A DNA stretch of 64,000 bases from Gilliamella sp. ESL0405 (GCF_019469205.1 NZ_CP048265.1:2604001-2668000); one strand, 5' to 3'. Positions 9,813-19,539 are shown, counted from the stretch's first letter. A program made the numbers and translations. The notes: generated by a model not told the origin, from the letters alone.

Positions 9813-10649
9813 ATGTCTTTAATTTGGGCTATTATTACTGGTGTTATATTAAGCAGTATACTCAAATCAGGTTGGGGCTATGTGTTCGGTTTTTTTGTTG
9901 GCCCAATGCTATATCAAGCATTCTGTAATAAATTGACTGAACAAAGAACTCAAGCCAATCCAACCCTATACTTGACAGTTGTATTTGAAGTATTGGGTCA
10001 TTTAAGTAAATCTAAAGGTGTAGTCACCCAAGATGACATCAACCTTGCTCGCCAATTTATGGACAGATTGCAGCTTGATAATAACAGCCGTCAACTGGCG
10101 CAAGAGTCATTCAATCGAGGCAAAGCAAGTGATTACCCACTTAGATCACGCTTACGGGAGTTATATACGCAATACCGTTATCGACGAAATGTACTTAATA
10201 TCTTTTGTGAACAACTGATACAAGCAGCCTTGAACGACGGCACTTTAGACGAAAAAGAGTCACAAATCTTATTTATTGTTGCTGATGAATTCAACATTCC
10301 ACGCCGACAAATGGCAATGTATATTCAAATGATGATGGGCAGTTATCATTTTCGTCAAGAAAATTATTATGATCAGCAAAATCAATATCAACAAAGCAAT
10401 AATTATGGTGGTTATCAGGGACGTTCGGCGCAGTCCGATTTACAAAACGCTTATAAAACGTTAGGCATTGAACCGAATGCCGAAATAGCCGTAATTAAAA
10501 GAGCGTATCGTAAATTAATGAACGAACATCACCCGGATAAATTAGTCTCAAAAGGTTTACCCAAAGCGATGCTTGAAGCAGCCAAAAAGCGAGCTCAAGA
10601 AATTCAAGCTGCTTATGATCTGATAAAAGCATCTCGTGGATTTAAATAG
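9813..10649 (+). CDS. djlA: Membrane-anchored DnaJ-like co-chaperone DjlA
   Basis: Type III J-domain protein that stimulates DnaK at the inner membrane. The 278-residue protein has one N-terminal transmembrane segment (about residues 5-28), a TerB-like helical domain (about 50-180), a Gln/Tyr-rich linker (QENYYDQQNQYQQSNNY) and a C-terminal J domain with the HPD motif in MNEHHPDKLV near residue 241. The tail AQEIQAAYDLIKASRGFK matches E. coli DjlA. It follows parC by one base and precedes trkH by about 14 bp, so parE-parC-djlA-trkH look like one transcript. Confidence 0.95.
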   Translation: MSLIWAIITGVILSSILKSGWGYVFGFFVGPMLYQAFCNKLTEQRTQANPTLYLTVVFEVLGHLSKSKGVVTQDDINLARQFMDRLQLDNNSRQLAQESFNRGKASDYPLRSRLRELYTQYRYRRNVLNIFCEQLIQAALNDGTLDEKESQILFIVADEFNIPRRQMAMYIQMMMGSYHFRQENYYDQQNQYQQSNNYGGYQGRSAQSDLQNAYKTLGIEPNAEIAVIKRAYRKLMNEHHPDKLVSKGLPKAMLEAAKKRAQEIQAAYDLIKASRGFK

Positions 10650-10663
10650 AGATTAAAACAATG

Positions 10664-12106
10664 ATGCATTGGCGCTCAATTATTCGAATTATCGGTCTAC
10701 TTATTGCACTACTGTCAGTCTTTATGTTACTGCCGGCTCTAGTGGCATTAATTTATCGTGACGGCGCTGGTGCGATTTTTGTTCGTTCATTTTTTGCAGC
10801 TTTGATACTCGGTTGCCTATTATGGTGGCCTAATCGTAATCATCGCCATGAGCTCAATACCCGAGAAGGTTTTTTTGTTGTTGTCCTGTTTTGGTTAGTG
10901 TTAGGGACGATTGGCGCTTTCCCTTTTATTTTTGACAATCATATCAATCTCAATTTAAGTACTGCGTTTTTTGAATCGTTCTCCGGTTTAACCACAACTG
11001 GCGCAACAACCATTGTCAAACTCGATCACTTACCTAAAGCACTACTGTTTTATCGGCAATTACTCCAGTGGCTCGGTGGTATGGGTATTATCGTGTTAGC
11101 TGTTGCCATATTACCATTATTAGGGGTTGGTGGCATGCAGCTATATCGTGCTGAAATTCCCGGACCACAAAAAGACAGTAAAATGCGCCCACGTATTGCC
11201 GAAACAGCCAAAACGCTGTGGTCTATTTATATCCTACTAACCACATTATGCGCCGTAAGCTTATGGTTTGCCGGCATGAATGTTTTTGACGCCATATCCC
11301 ATAGCTTTTCAACCATTTCTATGGGCGGATTTTCCACCCACGATGATAACCTTGCTTACTTTAATAGTGCGACAATTAACTATATCGTTACTATTTTCCT
11401 TATTTTATCCGGCTGTAACTTCGCCCTCCACTTTGCCGCCTTTAATGGGTTTTCACTCAAGGTTTACTGGCGTGATCAGGAGTTCAGAACGTTTCTTTTT
11501 ATTTTGCTGATACTCATTGCTATCTGCGCTTTTGTTATCTTTTTCTATAAGCCACATCGACTGAGCATTGATAAAATTGTCTTGCAAGTGGTGTCTATCT
11601 CCGCAACCGCTGGCTTTTCTGTCGATGATATCAATACCTGGCCTTCCTCATTACCGCTATTTTTACTTTGTGCTTCATTTATTGGCGGTTGTGCCGGTTC
11701 AACCGGTGGTGGTTTAAAAGTGGTACGGGTACTGCTGTTATTTATGCAAGGATCGCGAGAACTAAAACGCCTTATTCACCCTAATGCCATTTACACCTTA
11801 AAACTCAATAATCGGGTAGTACCCGAACGCATTATTGAATCAGTTTGGGGATTCTTTTCTGCCTATGCGCTGGTATTTTTAGTCAGCCTTTTTATTATTA
11901 TGGCAACCGGTATTGATGCAACGGACTCATTTTATATTGTCGCTTCATCTCTCAATAATTTAGGCGTCGGGCTTGGTAGCGTTAGCGATAATTTTGCCAA
12001 TGTCAGCGATCCTGTGAAATGGGTAATGGTGGTGGATATGTTATTTGGCCGACTGGAGATCTTCACACTCCTGGTGTTATTTACCCCAACCTTCTGGCGA
12101 AGTTAA
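10664..12106 (+). CDS. trkH: Trk-type potassium uptake channel subunit TrkH
   Basis: Integral membrane K+ translocation subunit, normally gated by cytosolic TrkA (not in the window). It has four pore-loop repeats typical of the SKT superfamily, for example GLTTTGATT, ISMGGFSTHD, SISATAGFSVDD and SSLNNLGVGLG. The protein is 480 residues, close to the usual 483. Two ATGs are adjacent; the second (10664) gives the N-terminus MHWRSIIRIIGLL that aligns with E. coli TrkH. The ribosome site is weak. The stop is followed within 5 bp by the tandem repeats at 12111. No hemG follows, unlike in E. coli. Confidence 0.95.
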   Translation: MHWRSIIRIIGLLIALLSVFMLLPALVALIYRDGAGAIFVRSFFAALILGCLLWWPNRNHRHELNTREGFFVVVLFWLVLGTIGAFPFIFDNHINLNLSTAFFESFSGLTTTGATTIVKLDHLPKALLFYRQLLQWLGGMGIIVLAVAILPLLGVGGMQLYRAEIPGPQKDSKMRPRIAETAKTLWSIYILLTTLCAVSLWFAGMNVFDAISHSFSTISMGGFSTHDDNLAYFNSATINYIVTIFLILSGCNFALHFAAFNGFSLKVYWRDQEFRTFLFILLILIAICAFVIFFYKPHRLSIDKIVLQVVSISATAGFSVDDINTWPSSLPLFLLCASFIGGCAGSTGGGLKVVRVLLLFMQGSRELKRLIHPNAIYTLKLNNRVVPERIIESVWGFFSAYALVFLVSLFIIMATGIDATDSFYIVASSLNNLGVGLGSVSDNFANVSDPVKWVMVVDMLFGRLEIFTLLVLFTPTFWRS

Positions 12107-12110
12107 TTTT

Positions 12111-12496
12111 ATACTAAAACATAGGTGTTTTCTGAAACTTCTTGTCAAACGATAATCAATACTATTGAAAACTAATTTAATGGTGATTTTTATCATTAAC
12201 AAATAGCGAGCGATTTAGTGTAATTGATGCTGAGTAATAGATTTGGTTTGGTATCTTTTAAAATAATAGATAAACTTTTTATACTTAAACATAGGTGTTT
12301 TCTGAAACTTCTTGTCAAAAGATTATCAACATTGTTGAAAACTCATTTAATAGTGATTTTTTATCACTAACAAATAGCGAGCGATTTAGTGTAATTGATG
12401 CTGAGCAATAGCTTTGGATTTGCTATCTTTTTTAAATAATAGATAAGCTGTTTTTATACTAAAACATGGGTATTTTCTGAAACTTCTTGTCAAAAT
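12111..12496 (+). repeat. trkH 3'-flanking tandem repeat, 2.2 units of 170-175 bp
   Basis: Unit 1 is 12111-12280 (170 bp), unit 2 12281-12455 (175 bp) and a partial third 12456-12496. Each begins with ATACTNAAACAT, followed by TCTGAAACTTCTTGTCAAA. The middle holds a short stem: TGGTGAT/ATCATTA in unit 1 and TAGTGAT/ATCACTA in unit 2, where the changes keep RNA pairing (G-U to A-U and G-C). There is no coding frame. The first 40 bp of the unit resemble the start of the unknown-function repeats at 33886. The tract fills most of the 488 bp between trkH and yoaE. Confidence 0.9.
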
Positions 12497-12594
12497 AATT
12501 AAAAATTACAAATATTTTATTGATTATTTAGCCAATTACAGACAGAATTATCGGGCAGCATGTGCTGTGTTTATTAGAGGTAATCACCTGACAT

Positions 12595-14163
12595 ATGGAA
12601 TGGATCATGGATCCTACAATCTGGATTGGTTTATCCACTCTGGTTGTACTTGAAATCGTCCTTGGTATAGATAACATTGTTTTTATTGCCATCCTTGCCG
12701 AGAAACTTCCTCCCAACCAACGAGATAAAGCACGCGTCACAGGCCTTGCTTTCGCTTTAATTACGCGAATTGTGCTATTAATGTTTACCGGTTGGTTAGT
12801 CACCTTAACGACCCCACTGTTTTCACTCTCCGGTATCAGTTTTAATGCTCGTCAATTGATTATGCTTATCGGTGGGATATTTTTACTGTTCAAAGCGACA
12901 ATGGAGCTTAATGAGCGGTTAGAAGGCGCCTCTCATCAAGACGGTAAGCCAAAAAAGACCTCGCACTTTTGGACAGTCGTGGCTCAAATTGTGGTACTTG
13001 ATGCGGTATTCTCGCTCGATTCAGTCATTACCGCCGTTGGCATGGTTGAAAATATTCCGGTTATGATAATTGCGGTGTGTATTGCAATTTGCATCATGAT
13101 GGTTGCCAGTAAACCGCTGGCTTATTTTGTTAATTCCCATCCAACCATTGTTATTCTTTGTTTAAGCTTTTTATTAATGATTGGTTTTAGTCTGGTGGCA
13201 GAAGGATTTGGCTTTGCCATACCAAAAGGCTATTTATATGCTGCTATTGGCTTCTCAATAATGATAGAGTTCTTCAATCAGTTGGCAATCTTTAACCGTA
13301 AAAAAGCACTCAACAAAAAACCATTGCGGGAACGGACTGCCGAAGCGATTTTACACTTATTAAAAGGTGATACTGAAGAAGATTCAGATAACAGCTCGAT
13401 AGATGATGATTCAGATAACAACAAAAAAGAGTCGGTTTTTAATGATCAAGAGCTTAGCATGGTAGAACGTGTGTTAGGATTAGCTCAACGTTCAGTCAGT
13501 AGTATTATGACCTCACGATTAAATGTCGATATGGTCAACATTAATGATGACCGTGAAGTGATACTAAAAGAGATCTTCGACAATCCTCACTCTCGTTTGG
13601 TGGTCACCGATAACGATTCGATTGATGAACCTTTGGGTATCATACAAGTTAACGATCTGTTAAAAGACGTCATCCAAAACAAAGAGCCTATTGATATTGC
13701 ATCACTGATCAAACAGCCGCTCATTTTTCCTGAAACGGTCTCTTTACTGGTTGCGTTAGAGCAATTTAAAAAGGCGAAAACCCATTTTGCTTTTGTTGTC
13801 GATGAATTTGGTTCAATGCAAGGGGTAGTCTCGGTCACCGATATCATTGAAACCATTGCCGGTGATTTTCCGACGGAAGAAGAGGAAATCGATGCCAAAC
13901 ATGACATTCAATGCCTTGAAGACCATACATGGATTGCCAATGGCTATATCCCGGTCGAGGAACTAGTCCGATTTGTACCTATTCCAATTGATGATAAACG
14001 TGAATATCACACCTTAGCCGGATTATTAATGGAAAAAGCCCAGCATCTACTCGAAGTGGGTGAAACCATGCAAATTGGTGATTATCTTTTTGAAATTGCA
14101 CAGATCGAAAGTCACCGGATTTTGAAAGTGAAAATTACCTTAAACAAACTCGATTTAGGTTAA
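12595..14163 (+). CDS. yoaE: TerC-family membrane protein with CBS pair and CorC/HlyC domain (YoaE-like)
   Basis: The 522-residue protein starts with a TerC membrane domain of about seven spans (residues 10-245). It carries acidic intramembrane motifs [14 protein letters not shown] and [17 protein letters not shown], thought to coordinate metal ions in this family. A variable acidic linker (about 265-280) leads to a CBS pair (about 300-420) and a C-terminal CorC/HlyC domain. Order and sequence match E. coli YoaE/YegH. The family is linked to Mn2+ or other metal export at the membrane, but the exact substrate is not shown by sequence. AGAGG lies 14 bp before the start, which is rather far. It is probably monocistronic. 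Confidence 0.85.
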   Translation: MEWIMDPTIWIGLSTLVVLEIVLGIDNIVFIAILAEKLPPNQRDKARVTGLAFALITRIVLLMFTGWLVTLTTPLFSLSGISFNARQLIMLIGGIFLLFKATMELNERLEGASHQDGKPKKTSHFWTVVAQIVVLDAVFSLDSVITAVGMVENIPVMIIAVCIAICIMMVASKPLAYFVNSHPTIVILCLSFLLMIGFSLVAEGFGFAIPKGYLYAAIGFSIMIEFFNQLAIFNRKKALNKKPLRERTAEAILHLLKGDTEEDSDNSSIDDDSDNNKKESVFNDQELSMVERVLGLAQRSVSSIMTSRLNVDMVNINDDREVILKEIFDNPHSRLVVTDNDSIDEPLGIIQVNDLLKDVIQNKEPIDIASLIKQPLIFPETVSLLVALEQFKKAKTHFAFVVDEFGSMQGVVSVTDIIETIAGDFPTEEEEIDAKHDIQCLEDHTWIANGYIPVEELVRFVPIPIDDKREYHTLAGLLMEKAQHLLEVGETMQIGDYLFEIAQIESHRILKVKITLNKLDLG

Positions 14164-14176
14164 GCACTTTCACCGC

Positions 14177-14206
14177 CTTTTTAGCTCACTAAGGTGAGCT
14201 AAAAAG
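14177..14206 (+). other. Perfect 13-bp hairpin after yoaE
   Basis: CTTTTTAGCTCAC and GTGAGCTAAAAAG flank a TAAG loop, starting 13 bp after the yoaE stop. The T-run precedes rather than follows the GC core, so it is not a classical intrinsic terminator in either direction. It may protect the mRNA 3' end or act after processing. Confidence 0.6.
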
Positions 14207-14549
14207 CAAAATTTATCCTACCTCGTCAAAACAAGATACAAAGTTTGCTAGTAGCAAAACCCTATTGATGACTTCATCAAACAAGCCCCTCTAGGTGCGC
14301 TTAACCGAGAAAGCCAACATCAGCAAATCGATTTAGCTACCACTCAATATTGAAACATAAGATAAAAATATCGCCAAAAACACCATTTCAAATAGAATCA
14401 AAACATCACCTTCAAATAATTGAAAGCAGGTCGAAAATGATAGTCCCATAGTTACTAATCTTCGAATCGTTAATCGCAAACCTTTAGAATAACGCTTGAC
14501 CAAACTGAATAACTAGCAATAATAACGCAGTGAGATATCTGTTTATTGT
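14207..14549. other. Non-coding stretch between yoaE and the purine permease gene
   Basis: No credible gene is seen. A 32-codon open stretch at 14255-14353 (plus) has no start codon. TTGACC at about 14497 followed 18 bp later by TAATAA is a possible sigma-70 promoter reading toward the hairpin at 14550 and the permease gene. Confidence 0.4.
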
Positions 14550-14580
14550 AAGATGTCGCGCTGTCTCGCGACATCTTTTC
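14550..14580 (+). terminator. Intrinsic terminator or attenuator in the permease leader
   Basis: AAGATGTCGCG and CGCGACATCTT form an 11-bp perfect stem with a CTGTCT loop, followed by a T-rich stretch (TTTTCTATTTTT). It lies 90 bp upstream of the permease ATG and 385 bp after yoaE. It could end a short leader RNA (attenuation) or an unannotated small RNA. No known purine riboswitch consensus was recognised upstream. Confidence 0.7.
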
Positions 14581-14669
14581 TATTTTTATCTGTCACTGAT
14601 GCGGGTAAAAATAACAGCAACATATTAGATAAACAATCATTCTTAATAACCAAAATTGGGCCTTAACTT

Positions 14670-15980
14670 ATGAATTCAATATTCGAAAAAATATTTCAAT
14701 TGAAAGAAAAGAAAACCACCATTGGTACCGAAATTATTGCTGGATGCACCACCTTCCTTACTATGGTCTATATTATCTTTGTCAATCCTTCCATTTTATC
14801 GGCAACCGGCATGGATACCTCAGCCGTATTTGTGTTAACTTGTGTTGTTACTGCGTTTGCAACCATTTTAATGGGCTTATTTGCAAACTTACCTATCGCA
14901 TTAGCACCGGCTATGGGGCTTAATGTATTTTTTGCCTATGGTATTTGTGGCGCAATGGGCTACTCATGGCAAGTTGGTATGGGGGCAATCTTTTGGGGAT
15001 CGTTAGTCTTTTTTGCATTATCGTTATTTAAAGTGCGCCATTGGCTAATTGAGCATATTCCGCAATGTTTACGAGTCGGTATCAGTGCAGGTATTGGACT
15101 ATTTATTGCGTTTATGGGCTTTCAAAATATGGGCATTGTAGTTAGCTCGCCTGCAACACTCTTAACCTTAGGTAATATTTTATCGCTAAAAGTATTACTT
15201 GGTTCATTAGGCTTTTTCATCATTATTATTTTAGCCGCTCGCAACTTTCATGCTGCCGTGCTAATTTCAATCTTTGTAGTCACACTATTGGCACTTTGGC
15301 TTGATCCTAATATCACCTATCAAGGCATTGCTTCAGTACCACCTAGTGTTACCAGTGTTGTTGGTCATGTCGATCTGGCCGGTTCACTAAATGTGGGCAT
15401 TATGGGCGTTATCTTTTCAATAATGATTGTCAGCTTATTTGATTCATCCGGCACAATTTTGGCACTCACCGATAAAGCAGGTATTTGTGATGAAAAAGGG
15501 CGTTTTCCTAAAATGCGTCAAGCGTTATTAATCGATAGTTTCAGCTCGTCACTTGGCGGACTATTTGGTACCTCTTCAGTTTTAACCTACATTGAAAGCT
15601 CGGCGGGTATTTCAGTGGGTGGTCGCACCGGTTTAACCGCTGTGGTTGTGGGTATTTTATTTTTAATGATGACATTCCTATCGCCATTAGCTCACTTAGT
15701 ACCAAGTTACGCTACTTCTGGCGCCCTGATATTTGTCGGTATTTTAATGGTATCAAGTTTGGTTAAAGTTAACTGGTCAGATTTAACCGATGCGACACCG
15801 GCTTTTATTACTGCTTTAATGATGCCGTTTGCCTTTGCTATCACCGAAGGTGTGGCGCTCGGTTTTATCTCTTATGTGGTATTAAAAACCTTCACCGGTA
15901 AATTTAAAGAGTTAAACCTATGTGTCATTATTTTTGCCGTGTTATTTGCACTGAAATTTATTTTTATTGATCATCATTAA
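14670..15980 (+). CDS. NCS2/AzgA-type purine permease (AdeP/AdeQ-like adenine permease)
   Basis: Proton-coupled nucleobase importer of the inner membrane. The 436-residue protein has about 12-14 hydrophobic segments and the signatures LAPAMGLNVFFAYG, SLFDSSGTILALTDKAG and ESSAGISVGGRTGLTAVVVG, which align closely with E. coli AdeP (PurP) and AdeQ (YicO). The specificity is therefore most likely adenine; guanine/hypoxanthine members such as GhxP differ at these motifs. It stands alone, between a leader hairpin and a 3' stem at 15997-16015. Its transcription might be controlled by the upstream terminator-like stem. Confidence 0.88.
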   Translation: MNSIFEKIFQLKEKKTTIGTEIIAGCTTFLTMVYIIFVNPSILSATGMDTSAVFVLTCVVTAFATILMGLFANLPIALAPAMGLNVFFAYGICGAMGYSWQVGMGAIFWGSLVFFALSLFKVRHWLIEHIPQCLRVGISAGIGLFIAFMGFQNMGIVVSSPATLLTLGNILSLKVLLGSLGFFIIIILAARNFHAAVLISIFVVTLLALWLDPNITYQGIASVPPSVTSVVGHVDLAGSLNVGIMGVIFSIMIVSLFDSSGTILALTDKAGICDEKGRFPKMRQALLIDSFSSSLGGLFGTSSVLTYIESSAGISVGGRTGLTAVVVGILFLMMTFLSPLAHLVPSYATSGALIFVGILMVSSLVKVNWSDLTDATPAFITALMMPFAFAITEGVALGFISYVVLKTFTGKFKELNLCVIIFAVLFALKFIFIDHH

Positions 15981-15996
15981 TGGCTGAATACTACTT

Positions 15997-16015
15997 CTAC
16001 CGTGCTCAGCGGTAG
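15997..16015 (+). terminator. Weak hairpin after the purine permease gene
   Basis: CTACCG and CGGTAG enclose a 7-base loop 17 bp after the permease stop. The following GTGGTTTTG is only partly T-rich, so terminator function is uncertain. Confidence 0.4.
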
Positions 16016-16130
16016 AGGTGGTTTTGTCTGATTGCCAATTATTTTCCGCTATTTCAATTCTCTTCATCATGCCATAACAAGGCTCTGCACTCATCAGCTC
16101 ATCTCCAATTCCAATAATTCACCAATAGAG

Positions 16131-16146
16131 TTTGATCTACATCACA
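16131..16146 (+). promoter_or_regulatory. CRP-like site upstream of xylA
   Basis: TTTGA-TCTACA-TCACA matches the CRP consensus TGTGA-N6-TCACA at 9 of 10 positions, 165-180 bp before the xylA start. An A-rich stretch with AAACCAAA (16148-16155) follows at once and resembles the sequence beside the other CRP-like site at 19383, so XylR may bind there. The rest of the 330-bp gap holds no gene. Confidence 0.65.
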
Positions 16147-16310
16147 AAAACCAAAAAACATAAAAATAGTACAAAATTTAATAATTGTTGTTGCGTTAAA
16201 AATTCATGCATATTGATGACAGCACTTAAGCCATTGATAGCCTATCTAAAAATGGATTTAAAGAAATAACGATTAATCAACAACTTATTAACCAAATTTA
16301 GAGGTAAATT

Positions 16311-17630
16311 ATGAGTCATTATTACGACAAAATAGAACGCATCAACTACGAAGGCACACAAACAGACAATCCTTTTGCATTCAGGCACTATAATCCCAAC
16401 CAAATCATTTTGGGTAAAACCATGGCGGAACATCTACGCTTATCAATTTGTTATTGGCACACTTTTTGTTGGGCTGGGACAGATATGTTTGGCTCAGGCG
16501 CATTTCACTATCCATGGCAAACTGGCTCAGATCCATTAGCTAATGCAAAAGCGAAAGCCGATATAGCCTTTGAGTTCTTTTATAAAATGAATGTGCCTTT
16601 TTATGCTTTTCATGATGTCGATGTCGCACCCGAAGGCAATTCAATCCAAGAATATATCAATAATTTAGCAATCATGACTGATATTTTACTGGCTAAACAG
16701 CAACAAACCGGCGTTAACTTACTTTGGGGCACCGCCAACTGCTTTACCAATCCTAAATATGCTGCCGGCGCCGCCACTAATCCCGATCCGCAAGTATTTG
16801 CCTGTGCAGCAACACAAGTTGTCCACGCCATGAATGCAACACATCAATTAGGTGGGCAAAATTATGTCCTTTGGGGCGGACGTGAAGGATACGAAACACT
16901 GTTAAATACTGATCTGAGAAAAGAGCGTGAACAGCTTGGCAAGTTTATGCAACTGGTGGTTGAAAACAAATATAAAATCGGTTTTAAAGGCGCGTTACTT
17001 ATTGAGCCAAAACCGCAAGAGCCAACCAAACATCAATATGATTATGATGTCACAACCATTTATGGCTTTTTAAAACAATTTGGCTTAGAAAAAGAGATTA
17101 AAGTTAATATCGAAGCTAACCATGCAACATTAGCCGGTCACTCATTCCAACATGAAGTTGCCTCAGCTATCGCACTTGATATCTTTGGCTCACTTGATGC
17201 TAACCGAGGCGATCCGCAACTAGGTTGGGATACCGATCAATTCCCAAATAGTGTAGAAGAAAATAGCCTTGTCATGTACGAAATTCTCAAAAGTGGCGGT
17301 TTTAAAACCGGTGGACTTAATTTTGATGCCAAAATTCGTCGTCAAAGTGTTGATAAATATGATGTATTTTACGGGCATATTGGCGCAATCGATACCATGG
17401 CATTATCATTGAAGTGCGCAGCCAAACTAATTGAAGATAACGTTCTTGAGCAAAAAGTCACGCAACGATATGCCGCTTGGGACGAAAACTTAGGTCAACA
17501 AATCCTACAAGGCAAGATGACGCTACAAGACATTGCCCAGTATAGTTTAGCCAATAATCTACAACCAAAACCTTGCAGTGGTGAACAAGAGAAGTTAGAA
17601 AATCGAGTTAATCGATTAATCTTTGGCTAA
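16311..17630 (+). CDS. xylA: Xylose isomerase
   Basis: Converts D-xylose to D-xylulose in the cytoplasm, with two divalent metal ions. The 439-residue protein equals E. coli XylA (440) in length. The catalytic pair is H101 and D104 in [11 protein letters not shown]; metal ligands lie in [30 protein letters not shown] and the LNFDAKIRR region. SD-like GAGGTAAATT precedes the ATG. It is first in xylA-xylB. No xylose transporter gene (xylE or xylFGH) is nearby, so free xylose may come mainly from the beta-xylosidase and MFS pair downstream. Confidence 0.97.
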   Translation: MSHYYDKIERINYEGTQTDNPFAFRHYNPNQIILGKTMAEHLRLSICYWHTFCWAGTDMFGSGAFHYPWQTGSDPLANAKAKADIAFEFFYKMNVPFYAFHDVDVAPEGNSIQEYINNLAIMTDILLAKQQQTGVNLLWGTANCFTNPKYAAGAATNPDPQVFACAATQVVHAMNATHQLGGQNYVLWGGREGYETLLNTDLRKEREQLGKFMQLVVENKYKIGFKGALLIEPKPQEPTKHQYDYDVTTIYGFLKQFGLEKEIKVNIEANHATLAGHSFQHEVASAIALDIFGSLDANRGDPQLGWDTDQFPNSVEENSLVMYEILKSGGFKTGGLNFDAKIRRQSVDKYDVFYGHIGAIDTMALSLKCAAKLIEDNVLEQKVTQRYAAWDENLGQQILQGKMTLQDIAQYSLANNLQPKPCSGEQEKLENRVNRLIFG

Positions 17631-17655
17631 GCTAAATGTTGGTTGTAAACTAATC

Positions 17656-17677
17656 AGGTTAACGGTATCGTTAACCT
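17656..17677 (+). other. Perfect 9-bp hairpin between xylA and xylB
   Basis: AGGTTAACG-GTAT-CGTTAACCT lies in the 76-bp xylA-xylB gap. It is followed by a few T/G bases, not a T-run. It may stabilise xylA mRNA or tune xylB expression; as a DNA palindrome it could also be an operator. Confidence 0.55.
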
Positions 17678-17706
17678 TGGTAGTCAGCAGTAAAATGGAG
17701 AAGAGT

Positions 17707-19164
17707 ATGTATATTGGTATTGATTTAGGCACTTCGGGTGTCAAAGTGATTTTAATGGATGAACAACAACATATTGTCACAACATTAACCAAACCACTCA
17801 CCGTGTCCCGCCCACATCCATTATGGTCAGAGCAAGATCCGGAGCAGTGGTGGCAAGCAACCGATACGGCAATGCGTGAGCTTAGTGAGCAACATAATTT
17901 ACAATCGGTAAAAGCCATAGGTTTAAGTGGTCAAATGCATGGTGCGGTATTACTCAATCAGCAATCACAAGTATTAAGACCTGCAATACTTTGGAATGAC
18001 GGACGCTGTGATATTCAGTGCCACCAACTAGAACAACAGGTGCCCACTTCCCGCCAAATTACCGGTAATTTAATGATGGCAGGTTTTACCGCCCCTAAAA
18101 TTAAATGGGTACAACAGCATGAACCGGACATCTTTGCTCAGATCGATAAAGTATTGCTCCCCAAAGATTATTTGCGTTTTAAAATAACCAATCAATTTGC
18201 TTCAGATATGTCCGATTCAGCCGGCACCATGTGGCTTGATGTAAGAAAGCGTGATTGGAATGATGAACTACTAAAAGCCTGTGGCTTAACACGACACCAT
18301 ATGCCAACGCTATTTGAAGGCAATCAGATCACCGGTTATGTGACCGATGAAATCGCTAAACGTTGGGGCATTAATCAGATTGCGGTGATTGCTGGCGGTG
18401 GTGATAACGCAGCCGGTGCGGTTGGGGTAGGTTTACATCAATCGGGGCAAGCGATGCTCTCATTGGGTACTTCAGGCGTCTATTTTGCCGTGACCGATCA
18501 GTTTATTAGCAACCCCGAGCAAGCCATTCACAGTTTTTGCCATGCCTTACCAAACCGCTGGCACCTAATGTCGGTAATGTTGAGCTGTGCTTCTTGCCTC
18601 GATTGGGCGTGTCAGTTACTGGACATTGAAGATGTCCCAACCTTACTGACTCTAATTGAAGCGCAACCGATCGATGACAAACCTTCGGTCTATTTTTTAC
18701 CGTATTTATCCGGTGAAAGAACACCTCACAATAATCCCGAAGCTAAAGGTGTATTTTTTGGCTTAACTTATCAACACAACAAAGTCGATCTGGCAAAAGC
18801 GGTATTACTGGGGGTTAGCTATGCCCTTGCCGACGGCATCGATGCAGTTCATCAAACTGGCGTCACACCCGATAAAATTTTGGTCATTGGTGGCGGAGCC
18901 CGCAGCCGTTATTGGCGACAATTGCTGAGCGATGTTTCTGGTTATCGCATTGAATATTGTGAAGGTAGCGAAGTGGGTCCGGCATTAGGGGCAGCAAAAC
19001 TGGCGCAAATCGCTTGTCATCCCAATACGGCGATAAGCGAACTGCTTGCGCCATTGCCAATTGTTCAAACGCATCAGCCCGATCGCAATCTCTACCAATA
19101 TTATCAGCAACAACGCACTACTTTTAGAGATATTTATCAGCAACTTAAACCATTGATGTCATAA
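17707..19164 (+). CDS. xylB: Xylulokinase
   Basis: Phosphorylates D-xylulose to xylulose 5-phosphate, feeding the pentose phosphate pathway. The start at 17707 follows GGAG at 6 bp and gives MYIGIDLGTSGVKV, identical in layout to E. coli XylB; the frame extends 28 codons upstream to overlap xylA but that part has no kinase similarity. The 485-residue FGGY kinase has D6 and the catalytic base D233 in GGGDNAAGAVG, plus substrate motif SGQMHGA. The FGGY-C signature is VIGGGARSRYWRQ. It is the second gene of the xylAB unit, ended by the hairpin at 19173. Confidence 0.96.
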   Translation: MYIGIDLGTSGVKVILMDEQQHIVTTLTKPLTVSRPHPLWSEQDPEQWWQATDTAMRELSEQHNLQSVKAIGLSGQMHGAVLLNQQSQVLRPAILWNDGRCDIQCHQLEQQVPTSRQITGNLMMAGFTAPKIKWVQQHEPDIFAQIDKVLLPKDYLRFKITNQFASDMSDSAGTMWLDVRKRDWNDELLKACGLTRHHMPTLFEGNQITGYVTDEIAKRWGINQIAVIAGGGDNAAGAVGVGLHQSGQAMLSLGTSGVYFAVTDQFISNPEQAIHSFCHALPNRWHLMSVMLSCASCLDWACQLLDIEDVPTLLTLIEAQPIDDKPSVYFLPYLSGERTPHNNPEAKGVFFGLTYQHNKVDLAKAVLLGVSYALADGIDAVHQTGVTPDKILVIGGGARSRYWRQLLSDVSGYRIEYCEGSEVGPALGAAKLAQIACHPNTAISELLAPLPIVQTHQPDRNLYQYYQQQRTTFRDIYQQLKPLMS

Positions 19165-19172
19165 TTATGACT

Positions 19173-19201
19173 TGCAGAATACCCTGTTAGGGTGTTCTGC
19201 A
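19173..19201 (+). terminator. Hairpin ending xylAB
   Basis: GCAGAATACCC-TGTTA-GGGTGTTCTGC is an 11-bp stem with one G-T pair, 9 bp after the xylB stop. It lacks an immediate T-run; CCCTTTTTGCTTTTTTGC lies about 14 bp further on. Confidence 0.55.
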
Positions 19202-19382
19202 CCTGTTACCCTGCCCTTTTTGCTTTTTTGCTTTCTTTGCCTTCTTAACGATATTAAACAATTTATCACTATTTCTCTTTGCCATTCTAAAAATAACGCG
19301 CATTAGCCAATAGATGACTTGTTAGGCTAACCCCTCTTTTTCTAATTATGTTAATTGAATCGGAAAATTTTATTACTCAGAG

Positions 19383-19398
19383 TGTGACACATATCTCA
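19383..19398 (+). promoter_or_regulatory. CRP-like site upstream of the beta-xylosidase gene
   Basis: TGTGA-CACATA-TCTCA matches the CRP consensus at 9 of 10 positions, 142-157 bp before the GH43 start. AAACCAAA at 19421-19428 echoes the stretch beside the xylA CRP-like site. Together they suggest a second XylR/CRP-controlled promoter within the 375-bp gap; no gene lies in this gap. Confidence 0.55.
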
Positions 19399-19539
19399 TT
19401 AATAAGATTTCATAAATTTGAAACCAAATTTGATAATAACATTATCGGCATAGATAAATTATATTGGGCAAAACAACCTTAAAACTTATTTTTTTGATAA
19501 GTATTTTTATCCGTAATCTAACATTAAGAGAAAATAAAA

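Noticed and set aside
12111-12496. CRISPR array
   Set aside because: Units of 170-175 bp without short identical repeats and variable spacers, and no cas genes.
14177-14206. Intrinsic terminator after yoaE
   Set aside because: The T-run is on the wrong side of the GC core; listed as a hairpin only.
14255-14353. Short open frame after yoaE
   Set aside because: About 32 codons, no start codon, no recognisable family.
15961-16110. Minus-strand frame of about 50 codons between the purine permease and xylA genes
   Set aside because: Overlaps the end of the permease gene antisense, has no ribosome site and no known similarity.
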